Source: Kistimonas asteriae (GTDB lineage Bacteria > Pseudomonadota > Gammaproteobacteria > Pseudomonadales > Endozoicomonadaceae). Taken from it: a DNA stretch of 64,000 bases. The DNA is taken from positions 186,001-250,000 of the forward strand of contig NZ_JAEVHF010000005.1 of assembly GCF_018263925.1 (NCBI RefSeq). Direction: 5' to 3'. Position numbers and translations under genes: made by a program. The notes under the pieces are model-generated. The model was not told the origin of the DNA, did not search any database, and worked only from the letters and a program-made list of their open reading frames with translations. This document shows, piece after piece, positions 1 through 9,146 of this stretch (position 1 is its first letter; the number at the start of each line of letters is the position of its first letter).

Positions 1-942
1 AAAGTCGAGGCCATCGCCCAGCAGACCGGCCTCGAAGCCCGTGTCTTCAGCCTGGACAACAGCGCAGATATCATCACCAACCTGCGCGATATCAAGGCAG
101 TTATTCATTGTGCAGGTCCCTTCTCTGCCACCGCTGCCCCCATGATGGAAGCCTGTCTGCAAAATGGCACCCACTATGCGGATATCACCGGTGAGATTCC
201 GGTCTTTGAACATGGGCAGACATTGCATGAGCGTGCCCGTGAAAGCAATGTGGTGCTCTGCCCCGGCGTCGGCTTTGATGTCATACCGACAGACTGCATT
301 GCCGCCTGCCTGAAAGAAGCCCTGCCCGATGCCACTGAACTGAACCTGGCATTTAATGCCGGAGGCACCCTCAGCCCCGGAACAGCAAAAACCTCTGTTG
401 AAATTCTGGCGGGCGGCATAAAGATACGTCGCAATGGAGAGCTGGTGACAGTACCGCGCACCTGGAACATCAGGGACATTGATTATGGCCGCGGGCCTCG
501 CACATCCGCCGTGATTCCCTGGGGGGATGTCTCCACTGCGGCATGGACGACAGGTATCAAGAATATCGCCGTCTATATCCCGGCACCGGGCAGCCGAATG
601 ATGCTGAAAGCCACCAGCCTGGTGGCACCGTTACTGAAGCTGAAACCCGTACAACAGTTCCTTAAAAAACGTATTGAGAAATCCATACCCGGCCCTACCG
701 CCGAACAACGGTCTGCCCGGAAAACCCTGCTCTGGGGCGAGGCCATCAACGCCTGCGGTCAGCGGGTAGAAGCACGGCTGCAAACAGCGAATGGTTATGA
801 TGTGACGGTCGCCGGTATTCTGGCCGCCGGTAAGATGCTGGCCGATTACCAGGGTGAAGGCGGTTATTTCACCCCATCACAGCTATTTGGGCCACGGATC
901 ATTGAGTCCTTACCGGGCTCAGGCAAGATTGAAATTCTCTAA
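1..942 (+). CDS. Saccharopine dehydrogenase-like NAD(P)-binding reductase (5' truncated)
   Basis: The reading frame is open from base 1, so the gene begins outside the window; at least 313 residues are present. The part seen includes the end of a Rossmann-type domain (VIHCAGPFS, then a conserved GxHYADITGE stretch) and the substrate-side domain with GVGFDVIPTDC. This pattern is typical of the saccharopine dehydrogenase NADP-binding family that includes trans-acting enoyl reductases. These act as stand-alone reductases in lipid or secondary metabolism; the substrate here is unknown. The nucleotide-binding glycine motif should lie just upstream. It faces the next gene convergently, with a hairpin between them. 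Confidence 0.8.
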   Translation, partial: KVEAIAQQTGLEARVFSLDNSADIITNLRDIKAVIHCAGPFSATAAPMMEACLQNGTHYADITGEIPVFEHGQTLHERARESNVVLCPGVGFDVIPTDCIAACLKEALPDATELNLAFNAGGTLSPGTAKTSVEILAGGIKIRRNGELVTVPRTWNIRDIDYGRGPRTSAVIPWGDVSTAAWTTGIKNIAVYIPAPGSRMMLKATSLVAPLLKLKPVQQFLKKRIEKSIPGPTAEQRSARKTLLWGEAINACGQRVEARLQTANGYDVTVAGILAAGKMLADYQGEGGYFTPSQLFGPRIIESLPGSGKIEIL

Positions 943-950
943 AAACCAGT

Positions 951-975
951 GGGCATACCCGTCGTAAGTATGCCC
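951..975 (-). terminator. Hairpin terminator between convergent genes
   Basis: An 8-bp perfect inverted repeat (GGGCATAC / GTATGCCC) lies between two convergent genes. On the minus strand it is followed within a few bases by a TTTTT run, so it should end transcription of the secreted-protein gene at 981-1775. The plus-strand side lacks a clear U-tract. Confidence 0.6.
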
Positions 976-980
976 TTCCA

Positions 981-1775
981 TCACCAGGCTTTTTTCATTC
1001 GCCAGGTCGTGGCTGAACTCAACAGGCCCTGCGTATACACCTTGTAATCAATGGTCAGATAAGCGCCGGACACTGTGATTGTCCTGACGATTTCACGCAC
1101 GGTGCTTAACCGCTTGAAGCGAATCTTTTCCTCTTTATCGTCCGACTCTTCATCCTCTATCTCTGGAAGAAGCGACACTTCATCCTCTATCGCTGGCAGA
1201 ATCGACACTTCATCATCCACTGGTAAAATGGACACTTCCCCTTCACCTTCGTCGTCCTTATCGCGTTTTATGGGTTGACGGTGTGTCACCCGAAACGTCT
1301 GGATGAATGTCAAATGCTGGTTGTCGAGCGAGACCAGCGCAACATCACCGGATGCATTGTTCACATCAATGCGCAGAAAATCGCGACTGGAAAACAAACG
1401 CAGGGTTTCACGACGGCTCGTCTTTTTTTGCGGTGAATACAGATCGGCTTCCAATCGGATATTGCCGGATGAATCCTGCTTGACGGTGGCGGTTAGCTGG
1501 TAATTATCAGGCTTCTTACGCGGTGTATTTTCAGTCCCCATGCAAAAGTAGCCATGGGTCTCACCTTCCCATTGCTTCGCCATCTTACGAAACAGGGTAT
1601 CTATCTGACGCTGTTCGCTGCTGGTCAGCTTACGCGCCTCGGTCGGCTCAAATGCTTTCCCACTGGCAGCCAGGGGAGAGGCTGAAAAACAGTCAGCCGC
1701 TGAAACCGGCGTCAGGCCCAGTAAGCCGACCAGCATGATAAGCCAGGATAATACGGGATTCCTGATCTTTCCCAT
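981..1775 (-). CDS. Secreted hypothetical protein with acidic tandem repeat
   Basis: I do not recognise the family. The start chosen is the ATG at 1775, since the next residues (MGKIRNPVLSWLIMLVGLLGL...SAADC) form a clear signal peptide; an upstream start at 1796 would add seven unlikely residues. The mature protein is about 240 residues with few cysteines. Its second half carries three consecutive copies of an 11-residue acidic unit built on DEVSILP, followed by a D/E/K-rich segment and a C-terminal beta-rich part. The repeats suggest a surface-exposed linker or a cation-binding stretch, which is inference. It appears to be a single-gene unit. Confidence 0.7.
   Translation of the reverse strand: MGKIRNPVLSWLIMLVGLLGLTPVSAADCFSASPLAASGKAFEPTEARKLTSSEQRQIDTLFRKMAKQWEGETHGYFCMGTENTPRKKPDNYQLTATVKQDSSGNIRLEADLYSPQKKTSRRETLRLFSSRDFLRIDVNNASGDVALVSLDNQHLTFIQTFRVTHRQPIKRDKDDEGEGEVSILPVDDEVSILPAIEDEVSLLPEIEDEESDDKEEKIRFKRLSTVREIVRTITVSGAYLTIDYKVYTQGLLSSATTWRMKKAW
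1148..1237. repeat. 33-bp tandem repeat inside a coding region
   Basis: Three degenerate copies of a roughly 33-bp unit (core CTTCATCCTCTAT on the plus strand) code for repeated DEVSILP-type residues in the secreted protein on the minus strand. The period is a multiple of three, so copy number could change without frameshift. Confidence 0.75.
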
Positions 1776-2040
1776 TTCCGATTCCTCATCACCCATTGTT
1801 CTTATTGCCAGGCAAGCGCTTTATCACTGCCACGGGCACCGCCGGGGAAGCATAATAACGAAACCGGCATGTAAGTGCTAAGTTCTCCTATGCGCGTTGT
1901 GACAGCGGTAATACTTATCCACGCTCAATCAACATCATTGTCAGCAGGAGTGACTATCCTGTCAGTTCATTCGCTCAAACCCTGTTGAGTAATCCCTTGC
2001 CCTGTCAATAACTGACTCATCGCCAACAACGGAGACGACC

Positions 2041-2787
2041 ATGGCACCACTCACTTACCAGACAGCATTGGTCACCGGTGCATCCAGTGGCATTGGCGCC
2101 AGTATTGTCAGGGCGCTGACTCAGCAGGGTGTCACCGTTTACGCGCTGGCAAGGCGCGAAGATCGACTCACCGCCTTGGCGGCAGAGACAGGCTGTACAC
2201 CGATAGTCCTTGATCTTTGTGATAGCGATGCACTGTATGACCGGCTCTCTGGCCTGGACGTCGACATATTGGTCAGCAATGCGGGAATGGGCATTGGCTA
2301 TACCACACTCTGTGAAACCACACGGCAAGACATAGAGTGCACGATTAACACGAACTTGATCGCTGCTATGCAACTCATCAATGCCATCGTTCCAGGGATG
2401 GTCGCCCGCGGGAAAGGCCATATCCTGCATATTGGTTCGATTGCGGGACTCTACCCTTTGTTTTCATCCGTTTACGGGGCCAGCAAAGGAGGGATCCATC
2501 TGCTGTGTCAGAATCTTCGACTCGAACTCAAGGGGACACCGATTCGCTGTACCGAAATCTGTCCAGCCCGGGTGGATACGGAGTTTTTTGATGTCGCCTA
2601 TAAAGACCCGGACACCGTTAAAAAAATAAAGACGGAAATCGACCTGCTCAAACCCCAGGATATTGCCGATGCGGCATTATATGCCTTATCAGCCCCTCCT
2701 CATGTGAATATTGGATTGATTGAAATCACACCGACCGAGCAAATGGCTGGCGGACTGGTGACGTATCCGCTGAATAGCGCTAAATAA
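2041..2787 (+). CDS. Short-chain dehydrogenase/reductase (classical SDR)
   Basis: A 248-residue NAD(P)(H)-dependent oxidoreductase of the classical SDR family. The cofactor motif TGASSGIG is at residues 12-19, NAG at 80-82, the structural Asn at 105, and the catalytic Ser133, Tyr145 and Lys149 (YGASK) are all present. The Arg pair at 38-39 after the second beta strand favours NADP(H). Its resemblance is to YdfG-like hydroxy acid dehydrogenases, but the substrate cannot be read from sequence. A good ribosome site (GGAGACGACC) precedes the ATG. It is monocistronic by spacing. Confidence 0.9.
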   Translation: MAPLTYQTALVTGASSGIGASIVRALTQQGVTVYALARREDRLTALAAETGCTPIVLDLCDSDALYDRLSGLDVDILVSNAGMGIGYTTLCETTRQDIECTINTNLIAAMQLINAIVPGMVARGKGHILHIGSIAGLYPLFSSVYGASKGGIHLLCQNLRLELKGTPIRCTEICPARVDTEFFDVAYKDPDTVKKIKTEIDLLKPQDIADAALYALSAPPHVNIGLIEITPTEQMAGGLVTYPLNSAK

Positions 2788-2924
2788 TGCCGCTGGAAAC
2801 CACCAGTAACATTGAGCCCTTTAACCTTTTGAGACCATGACCTGAAATGCAGTATTGACAACAGTGGACGCGAACGGGATAAAGACTGTCTTGAGCAGGC
2901 ATTCAGATAATAAAGACGTAATCC

Positions 2925-5135
2925 ATGGATATAACATGCTCAGCTTCCCGGAACGCTTCACTGCTTGTCTGTCTTCTATTACCCGTTTTGCTGCTATTCA
3001 GCACGGGCTTGTCTGCGGAATCGGTCAAACAGGCTGCTACGCCAGATAATGCTGATTATGTCGGCAGTCAGGCTTGCGCCAGCTGTCATCAGGAAGCCTT
3101 TACCGATTGGCAGACCTCTGATCATTCTCAATCCATGCAACCGGCGACCGAAGACACGATCTTAGGCAATTTTGATCATGCAGAATTGACCTATAACGGT
3201 GTGACCAGCCGATTTTATCAACGTGATGGGCAGTTTTTTGTCCGGACGGATAATGAAGATGGCGAACTTCAGGAATACCCTGTTTCGTACACTTTCGGTT
3301 TCGATCCTTTACAGCAATACCTTATCCAACAGCCCGATGGCCGGCTGCAGGCATTAAGCATTGCCTGGGACAGTCGCCCGGAGAAACAAGGCGGGCAGCG
3401 CTGGTTTCATCTCTATCCTGATGACGCCATTGACGCTGCAAGCCCCTTGCACTGGACTAAAGCCTTTCAAAACGCCAACTCCCGCTGCGTGGATTGCCAT
3501 ACTACCAATCTACAGAAACACTATGACAGCCAGAACAATACCTTCTCCACAACCTGGTCTGACGTGAATGTTGCCTGTGAAGCCTGCCATGGCCCGGGCT
3601 CTGGGCATCTCAAAGCCGTTAAAAGCACACACAATACTGAAGAAGAAAAAGCGCTGATTTACAGCAACATACTCAGGTTAACGAATAAAAACCGCTGGGT
3701 TCATACGCCCGACAGCGATACCGCACATAATCTGAATACAGAATCAGGACAGCAAGTGGACACCTGTGCGAGTTGTCATGCATTACGTGCCAACATCGCG
3801 CCGATACAACCCGGAAACCATTTTCTGGACCAATTCCAACTTCGTTTTCTCGAACCCGGTTACTATCAACCTGATGGCCAGATAGACGGTGAAGTGTTTG
3901 TTTATGGTTCCTTCCTGCAAAGCAAAATGCATCAGAAGGGTGTCGTCTGCTCAGACTGCCATAACCCTCACTCCGGCAAGCTGAAAATAGCGGGTAATCA
4001 ACTCTGTACCACCTGCCACAAGGCAGATGTGTTTGATACGGAGCAACACTCCCGCCATCCCCTGGATAGTGAGGGAGCACAATGCGTCAGTTGCCATATG
4101 CCATCTAAAAACTTCATGGTGGTTGATCCAAGACGGGATCACAGTTTCTCTATCCCCCGGCCAGATCTTAGTGTCGATCTGGACACCACCAACGCCTGCA
4201 CAACTTGCCACACCGACAAGACAGACCAGTGGGCAGCCAATATCGTAAAAAACCATTGGCAGGTAGACCTCTCGCAACACCCGTCACCGGCAAAGGCTTT
4301 TGCCAGTGCACGAGACAGGCACCCAGAGCGTGTGACGGAACTGCGCTATGTGGTGGCGAATGAAGCACTGGCTGATATCGTCAGAGCGACCGCCCTGCAC
4401 CTTCTGGCCAATGAAACGGAGACAGATAACCGACAGCTTGCCCAGCACTACCTCAAACACCCCTCACCGTTGATGCGGATCGCGGCTGTCAGAGTGCTGG
4501 AAACGTCTGCCAATCAGGAATACCGACCGTTACTGGATGCATTGAAAGATCCCATCAAGGCTGTACGTATTGAAGCGGCACGGGCATTGATGCCCCTGCA
4601 CCCGCAACTGGTTCGCAGCGGCCATGCCGACCTGATTAATCCTGCCATTGAAGAATATAAACACACCCAGCGGTTAAACAGCGACATGCCCAATGCCCAG
4701 TTAAACCTTGCCGATATAGCCCTGGCGCAAAACAACCCGATCGCCGCAGAAGCCGCCTGGCAACTGGCCATCAAACAGGCGCCCGACTATGGCCCGGCCT
4801 ATATTAATCTGGCGGATTATTTCCGCCGGAGTCATGATGACACGCAGGCGCGCCGTATCCTGGAAGACTTCCTCAGTCGCGTCGACGACTATGCTCCAGC
4901 GTATTACGCACTGGGACTTTTAGAATACCGACAACAACAAAACGACAAAGCGTTGATCAAGCTACAGCGTGCCTATCAACTGGATCCTCACACCTTTAAC
5001 CATGCCATTGCCTATGTGCTGATACTGGAAAAGGTTGGCCGCACTCAGGATGCTATTCAGGTGATTGATGAGGTTGAAAGTCTTTATCCTGAAAACGCGA
5101 CCCTCAATAACCTGCATAGCCGCCTGACCCAATAG
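2925..5135 (+). CDS. Exported octahaem cytochrome c with HEAT and TPR repeats
   Basis: A 736-residue protein with a signal peptide (cleavage near residue 31, LSA-ES) and eight CxxCH haem-binding motifs, at about residues 51, 188, 215, 279, 340, 359, 385 and 424. Residues of about 480-570 look like HEAT repeats and about 590-736 like TPR repeats (PDYGPAYINLADYFRR, YAPAYYALGLLEYR). The haem part resembles cytochrome c554-type multihaem proteins. It should be a periplasmic electron carrier or a small-molecule oxidoreductase combined with a protein-binding scaffold. No partner quinol oxidase or reductase is adjacent, so its role in a chain is open. The ribosome site is weak (AAAGACG). Confidence 0.85.
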   Translation: MDITCSASRNASLLVCLLLPVLLLFSTGLSAESVKQAATPDNADYVGSQACASCHQEAFTDWQTSDHSQSMQPATEDTILGNFDHAELTYNGVTSRFYQRDGQFFVRTDNEDGELQEYPVSYTFGFDPLQQYLIQQPDGRLQALSIAWDSRPEKQGGQRWFHLYPDDAIDAASPLHWTKAFQNANSRCVDCHTTNLQKHYDSQNNTFSTTWSDVNVACEACHGPGSGHLKAVKSTHNTEEEKALIYSNILRLTNKNRWVHTPDSDTAHNLNTESGQQVDTCASCHALRANIAPIQPGNHFLDQFQLRFLEPGYYQPDGQIDGEVFVYGSFLQSKMHQKGVVCSDCHNPHSGKLKIAGNQLCTTCHKADVFDTEQHSRHPLDSEGAQCVSCHMPSKNFMVVDPRRDHSFSIPRPDLSVDLDTTNACTTCHTDKTDQWAANIVKNHWQVDLSQHPSPAKAFASARDRHPERVTELRYVVANEALADIVRATALHLLANETETDNRQLAQHYLKHPSPLMRIAAVRVLETSANQEYRPLLDALKDPIKAVRIEAARALMPLHPQLVRSGHADLINPAIEEYKHTQRLNSDMPNAQLNLADIALAQNNPIAAEAAWQLAIKQAPDYGPAYINLADYFRRSHDDTQARRILEDFLSRVDDYAPAYYALGLLEYRQQQNDKALIKLQRAYQLDPHTFNHAIAYVLILEKVGRTQDAIQVIDEVESLYPENATLNNLHSRLTQ

Positions 5136-5237
5136 TCATGCTTTAACGGGTAATAAGATGTGCCACTGAAATAAAAGCGAATGAGTCCGCCTCCTTACTC
5201 ATAGGCTCAGAGAGAAACCACGACGGTGTGACTCACA

Positions 5238-6548
5238 TTAAAAAGAGCGTTCCAGAAACCAGAATGTCCCCATACCCGCGATAACCGTAATGGATACATT
5301 GGCATAAAGACGAGGCAAAGCGCCAAAGGCTTGTCTATAAAACCAGGCCGCTGACACCAGTATCAGCAAAAGTAACAACTGCCCTATTTCAACCCCAACA
5401 TTGAAAGCAATTAACTTGCTGAAGAGGAAATCACCCGACAATCCCATGGAGAGAAAACCACTGGCAAAGCCAAACCCATGAACGAATCCGAACATGGACG
5501 TCAGCAACGCCTTACGTCGATGGGAGATTAACCCCGTTTGCTGGCACAAACGCAGATAAGCAATACAAAAAACACCCATGAACAGTATGCCGACAGTCAT
5601 AGCCACCGGATAACCCAGCGATATTCTGGCAATAACGACAGCCAACGGCAGCAAGGTGACCAGCATCAGAACCTTTCTGCTGTTACGGTTATTGATCAGG
5701 CACTCACAGGCCATCACCAGGATGCTGAACCCGATAAAGACTTCGACCAGGGGCACCTCCGGCGAAGCAAACTCCAGCACCGCAATCGACAGGCTCAGGC
5801 TATGGCCAATGGTGAAGCCGGTTACCATCCAGGCCAGTGCCACAAATGAGCGGGCCACCAGCAAAATCCCGAGTAAAAATAACAGGTGATCCGGCCCCAT
5901 CAAGATATGCTGGCTGCCTATCGCGATATGGTCCACAACCACTTGGGCAAGGGACTCGTTCGATACCATTTCACCGGTGGGAGTAAACGACAAAACCTGC
6001 TCACGACGGGCATTGGAAAACAGGTATTCTGATTTTCCGGCCTGATCCATCAGGTTTACCGTGGCGTAGTGCACATGGTTGTAGGCGTAATCCTGAAATA
6101 CGCCCATGACAACCGACACCGCCCGTGTATCCGCGGGACATTGAAAGCGTGCTTCCAGGCGCGAAAAACCGGCACGTGCCGCCATCACCTGAGGTTGGCC
6201 AACTGGACGACAGGCATCCCCCGAGTTTTTCGACTGGATGCTGACAGACTCCGAGAAATGATCAACCAGTTGCTGATCCAGCGCCTGTTTATTCGGTACC
6301 CCCCCGGCAACAGGCAACCTGCCAATTTCACGGGAAAGCACATTAAACGAAAGCGCCAGTTCACCATCCGCCTGAAAATACCAGTGAGAGAATGATTCGC
6401 TACGGTTGTGTGCCTGCACTGACGGCGCAATACCGGCCGTAGACAGGAAAACGGTCAGGCAGAGCAGGGCCAGACACCAGCGCTGACACCACATCGCGGG
6501 ATCAGCCCCGTCACCACTCACGCAACCAAAAACACTATTGAGGCGCAT
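5238..6548 (-). CDS. HupE/UreJ-type membrane protein with large periplasmic N-terminal domain
   Basis: About 436 residues. The ATG at 6548 is preferred because GAGG lies seven bases upstream; other in-frame starts at 6554 and 6560 exist. A signal peptide ends near VQA-HN, followed by roughly 150 periplasmic residues and then seven or so membrane helices. The membrane part has the family's histidine motifs: HIAIGSQHILMGPDHLLF, FTIGHSLSLS and FGFVHGFGFA. HupE/UreJ proteins are linked to nickel or cobalt movement across the inner membrane; this longer form is less studied. The start overlaps or nearly touches the upstream PpiC-like gene, so the two are co-translated. Confidence 0.8.
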   Translation of the reverse strand: MRLNSVFGCVSGDGADPAMWCQRWCLALLCLTVFLSTAGIAPSVQAHNRSESFSHWYFQADGELALSFNVLSREIGRLPVAGGVPNKQALDQQLVDHFSESVSIQSKNSGDACRPVGQPQVMAARAGFSRLEARFQCPADTRAVSVVMGVFQDYAYNHVHYATVNLMDQAGKSEYLFSNARREQVLSFTPTGEMVSNESLAQVVVDHIAIGSQHILMGPDHLLFLLGILLVARSFVALAWMVTGFTIGHSLSLSIAVLEFASPEVPLVEVFIGFSILVMACECLINNRNSRKVLMLVTLLPLAVVIARISLGYPVAMTVGILFMGVFCIAYLRLCQQTGLISHRRKALLTSMFGFVHGFGFASGFLSMGLSGDFLFSKLIAFNVGVEIGQLLLLLILVSAAWFYRQAFGALPRLYANVSITVIAGMGTFWFLERSF

Positions 6549-6556
6549 AACCATCC

Positions 6557-7462
6557 TCAACCATTAACCTGGACATTGCTGAAAACTTCAATCTCGGCGC
6601 GCTTCTTTAACCATTCCAGGTAGTCCCGCAATGCCGTATCACTGCGGGTGCGAATGAACTCCGATTCCACCAGCTCACGTACCTCCGGGAAGGGGCGCAA
6701 CTCACCGGCTTCTTTTTCAGCCAGGTAGTAAACGGACGCCTGTTGTGCGTTTTTGACCACCATCTGGGTATATCCGACCTGTGCATTCATCATCGCGAGA
6801 GTCGGTGTCGGGCCAATATATTCCCGAAGCTTCAGTGGAGGGAGCAGTGCATCAGGCAGGTAGCGGTCAATGGTAATGTGTGTGTCCAACAGGCTTTCCA
6901 GTGATTCCCCACCCAGAACTGCCTGTTCCAATGCGCTGGCAGAGGCCTCGGCGTCAGCACCGGAAACGTCCAGCTTTCGGACTCTCAGTCTTTCCGTTTT
7001 CTGGAAATAACCGCTGTTCTCCTCATAGTACGTTCTCAGTTCCCGCTCAGACGGTTGATAACTATTGGCATCCGCCGTAACCATGCTGATCATCGCACTG
7101 ACAATCGTGCCACGGGTCTGTCGATCGGTCTGGGGTAGCAAAACCTCCAGACCTCGCTGCACCAGCAATTCTTCTTCAATAATCCGCTGCAGGACAAAAT
7201 CGGCATCCAAATTGGTCAACGGATTTCGTTTATCGTCCGCCAGCGCCCTCACCTGATTGATATAGCCATCACGGTCAATGGCAACGCCATTGACTGTGGC
7301 CACAGGCATTGCCTGATCAAAGGTGGCCAGTGAGGAAGCAACGTTATCCCAGAGCAGGCTACCCAGAAACCCCAGGCTACCGACCAGAATGCCGAGCCAG
7401 AGGAACATCGTCGGAAAAGCCTCTGTGTGTGACGGATGATTGTTATTGTTCTGCGACGTCAT
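6557..7462 (-). CDS. Membrane-anchored PpiC/SurA-like peptidyl-prolyl isomerase
   Basis: A 301-residue protein with one N-terminal membrane helix (FLWLGILVGSLGFLGSLLW) and a periplasmic part resembling SurA/PpiC chaperones: an N-terminal ATVNGVAI..VRALADD segment and a long helical core, then a parvulin-like C-terminal region (MVVKNAQQASVYYLAEKEAGELRPFPEVRELVESEF). The ATG at 7462 has GAGG about nine bases upstream, better than the ATG at 7474. The conserved parvulin catalytic residues are not obvious, so chaperone rather than isomerase activity is possible. It sits inside the HupE operon and probably helps fold or insert those membrane proteins, which is inference. Confidence 0.7.
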   Translation of the reverse strand: MTSQNNNNHPSHTEAFPTMFLWLGILVGSLGFLGSLLWDNVASSLATFDQAMPVATVNGVAIDRDGYINQVRALADDKRNPLTNLDADFVLQRIIEEELLVQRGLEVLLPQTDRQTRGTIVSAMISMVTADANSYQPSERELRTYYEENSGYFQKTERLRVRKLDVSGADAEASASALEQAVLGGESLESLLDTHITIDRYLPDALLPPLKLREYIGPTPTLAMMNAQVGYTQMVVKNAQQASVYYLAEKEAGELRPFPEVRELVESEFIRTRSDTALRDYLEWLKKRAEIEVFSNVQVNG

Positions 7463-7529
7463 GACAGACCTCATATGACAGCCGTTGCCTGTTCCTGCCA
7501 GACATCCAGCAAACGCTGTTGATTGTTCA

Positions 7530-8117
7530 TTACCCCGATATCTGTGACAGGGCAAACACCAGAAATGCACTGGCAGTGATCCATGACCCCACGATTCGCA
7601 CACCGATGCCTTTTAAGGCCGTGCTGCGGCACCAGGTAGCCAACCCCATGGCATAAAGGAGCAGCAGGCAGATCCCGATCAAGGTACCGGCCGCAGACAG
7701 CAGCCAGGTGGTCCCACTGAGTTCTGCCTGGGATGAATCTATCCCAATCACAAGCACCAGCAAGGCACCGACAATCACACACCAATGCCAGCGAAGCGAC
7801 GGCTTACTGGCAACCAGGAGTCCAACCACCGTGGCACCTGCTAATAAGTAGACATCAACGTTTATGACCGGGACCCACAGGGTAACCAGCAGTCCCACAA
7901 CCGCAGCGGTGGGAATAACAAGGGGAGCAACACGAACATCCGCAGGCTTCTGCTGCCCCAGCAACAGACCAAGGGACAACAGAACCAGCAGCTGGGTCGG
8001 AACCAGCAAAGGATGCAGCAGACCATTGTAAAACTGGTTCAATCCTGCCACAGGGCTATGGGCCAGCACGGAGCCCGAGACAAGAGACAACAGAACAACC
8101 TCAAAAACCCGGCGCAT
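7530..8117 (-). CDS. Divergent HupE/UreJ-like membrane protein
   Basis: A 195-residue polytopic membrane protein with an N-terminal signal (VLAHSPVAG) and about six helices. The ATG at 8117 has AGGGGGT upstream; the longer frame to 8201 has no signal character. The start of the mature protein keeps the HupE-like phrase GLLHPL, but the normally following G-x-DH is replaced by VPTQ, so a metal-binding Asp-His pair seems lost. It is placed between a canonical HupE gene and the PpiC-like gene in one operon. It may be a partner subunit of the neighbouring HupE. Assignment rests mainly on context and the GLLHPL motif. Confidence 0.6.
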   Translation of the reverse strand: MRRVFEVVLLSLVSGSVLAHSPVAGLNQFYNGLLHPLLVPTQLLVLLSLGLLLGQQKPADVRVAPLVIPTAAVVGLLVTLWVPVINVDVYLLAGATVVGLLVASKPSLRWHWCVIVGALLVLVIGIDSSQAELSGTTWLLSAAGTLIGICLLLLYAMGLATWCRSTALKGIGVRIVGSWITASAFLVFALSQISG

Positions 8118-8228
8118 ACAATCAATTACCCCCTGCGCTGGCTGGATGTTGTTTCGAAACGGCCACACAGGCGAATCAATTCCTGTCAGCCTGTATTTCA
8201 ATCATCCGTAATCCAACAACAACCGGTG

Positions 8229-8816
8229 CTAAACGGCGCCAGTCAGAAAACCAATGCCAGCAAGCGCAATCACTGCACCGCCGACTTTGATGGCTATCTG
8301 CCCCAGGGGCCATTTCACCAGGTAACCCAATGCGATACCGCCAAGATGGAGCATTCCTGTGGACAGAACGAATCCGAGACTATAGGTCAGCGCATTGGCC
8401 GCATGAGGCAATTCTGTGCCGTGTGCGTGCCCATGAAAAATGGCAAACAGGCCGACTAATACCGCCGCAACACCAAGGGGTGGACGCACCGCAAACGCAA
8501 CCATGACACCGAGAACCAGCGCAGATGCAGCAATCCCGGTTTCAATGCCTGGAACAGGTACACCCAAGACCCCCATCGCCCCCCCCAAAGCCATCACCAG
8601 CGGGAAAACGACAGGTAACACCCAGATGGCCGGCCGGCCCAGAAAGGCACCCCATAAGCCTACAGCCACCATTGCTGCTACATGATCCCAGCCAAAAAGA
8701 GGGTGAAGTAGGCCCGAAATAAATCCTGATGCAGCATCCACATTTTCATGGGCACTGGCCGACATGGAAAAAACCAGTGAGACCAACACGATAGGTATAA
8801 TTCTGGTGATTAACAT
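8229..8816 (-). CDS. HupE/UreJ family nickel/cobalt permease-like protein
   Basis: A 195-residue protein typical of HupE/UreJ. It has a signal peptide ending ASA-HENVD, then GLLHPLFGWDHVAAMVAVGLW, which carries the expected His and Asp ligands, and a later FAIFHGHAHGTE histidine cluster, within about six membrane helices. The ATG at 8816 is chosen because GGCAGGAG precedes it; upstream codons to 8987 do not look coding. Known family members move nickel or cobalt for hydrogenase or urease maturation, but neither enzyme is in this window. It is the first gene of the operon continuing to 5238. Confidence 0.85.
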   Translation of the reverse strand: MLITRIIPIVLVSLVFSMSASAHENVDAASGFISGLLHPLFGWDHVAAMVAVGLWGAFLGRPAIWVLPVVFPLVMALGGAMGVLGVPVPGIETGIAASALVLGVMVAFAVRPPLGVAAVLVGLFAIFHGHAHGTELPHAANALTYSLGFVLSTGMLHLGGIALGYLVKWPLGQIAIKVGGAVIALAGIGFLTGAV

Positions 8817-9146
8817 TGCGTACCACTCCTGCCAGAAAATTTTGTTGTTCTTATCACTGAACCTGTACGCCGGAATGACAGAGCTTGCTGTTTTTATAGA
8901 GCCAGTCTGCGTTGATAATTGTGATTTCTTTTGCGCATACGGAACCAGCTCAGCGCAATATAACAGATTAAAAATGGAATGTAGCACCCAAGTACAAACA
9001 CCTAGCCGATAATTTTGTCAGTTCTTTGTAAGGCCATCTCAACCACACGTTTCTGTATTTGAAAGCCGGCGACCAACTACTTATTATCGAGCCAAACAAC
9101 AAGCACAAGCATTCATAACCGGAAGCCAATATAAAAAGATGTACCT
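8817..9146. other. Divergent intergenic region, hupE-like operon / AraC regulator
   Basis: About 330 bases without a supported gene, A+T-richer than its flanks. It must hold the promoters for both divergent units. I looked for a cobalamin-type riboswitch or a clear operator palindrome and saw none. Confidence 0.5.

Noticed and set aside
1075-1278. Serine-rich small open frame on the plus strand
   Set aside because: It is the antisense shadow of the acidic tandem repeat in the secreted protein.
2855-3049. Small open frame overlapping the cytochrome start
   Set aside because: It overlaps the signal-peptide region of the cytochrome gene in another frame, with no ribosome site or domain.
8817-9146. 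Possible cobalamin or nickel riboswitch before the HupE operon
   Set aside because: I saw no B12-box-like sequence or strong hairpin-rich leader.
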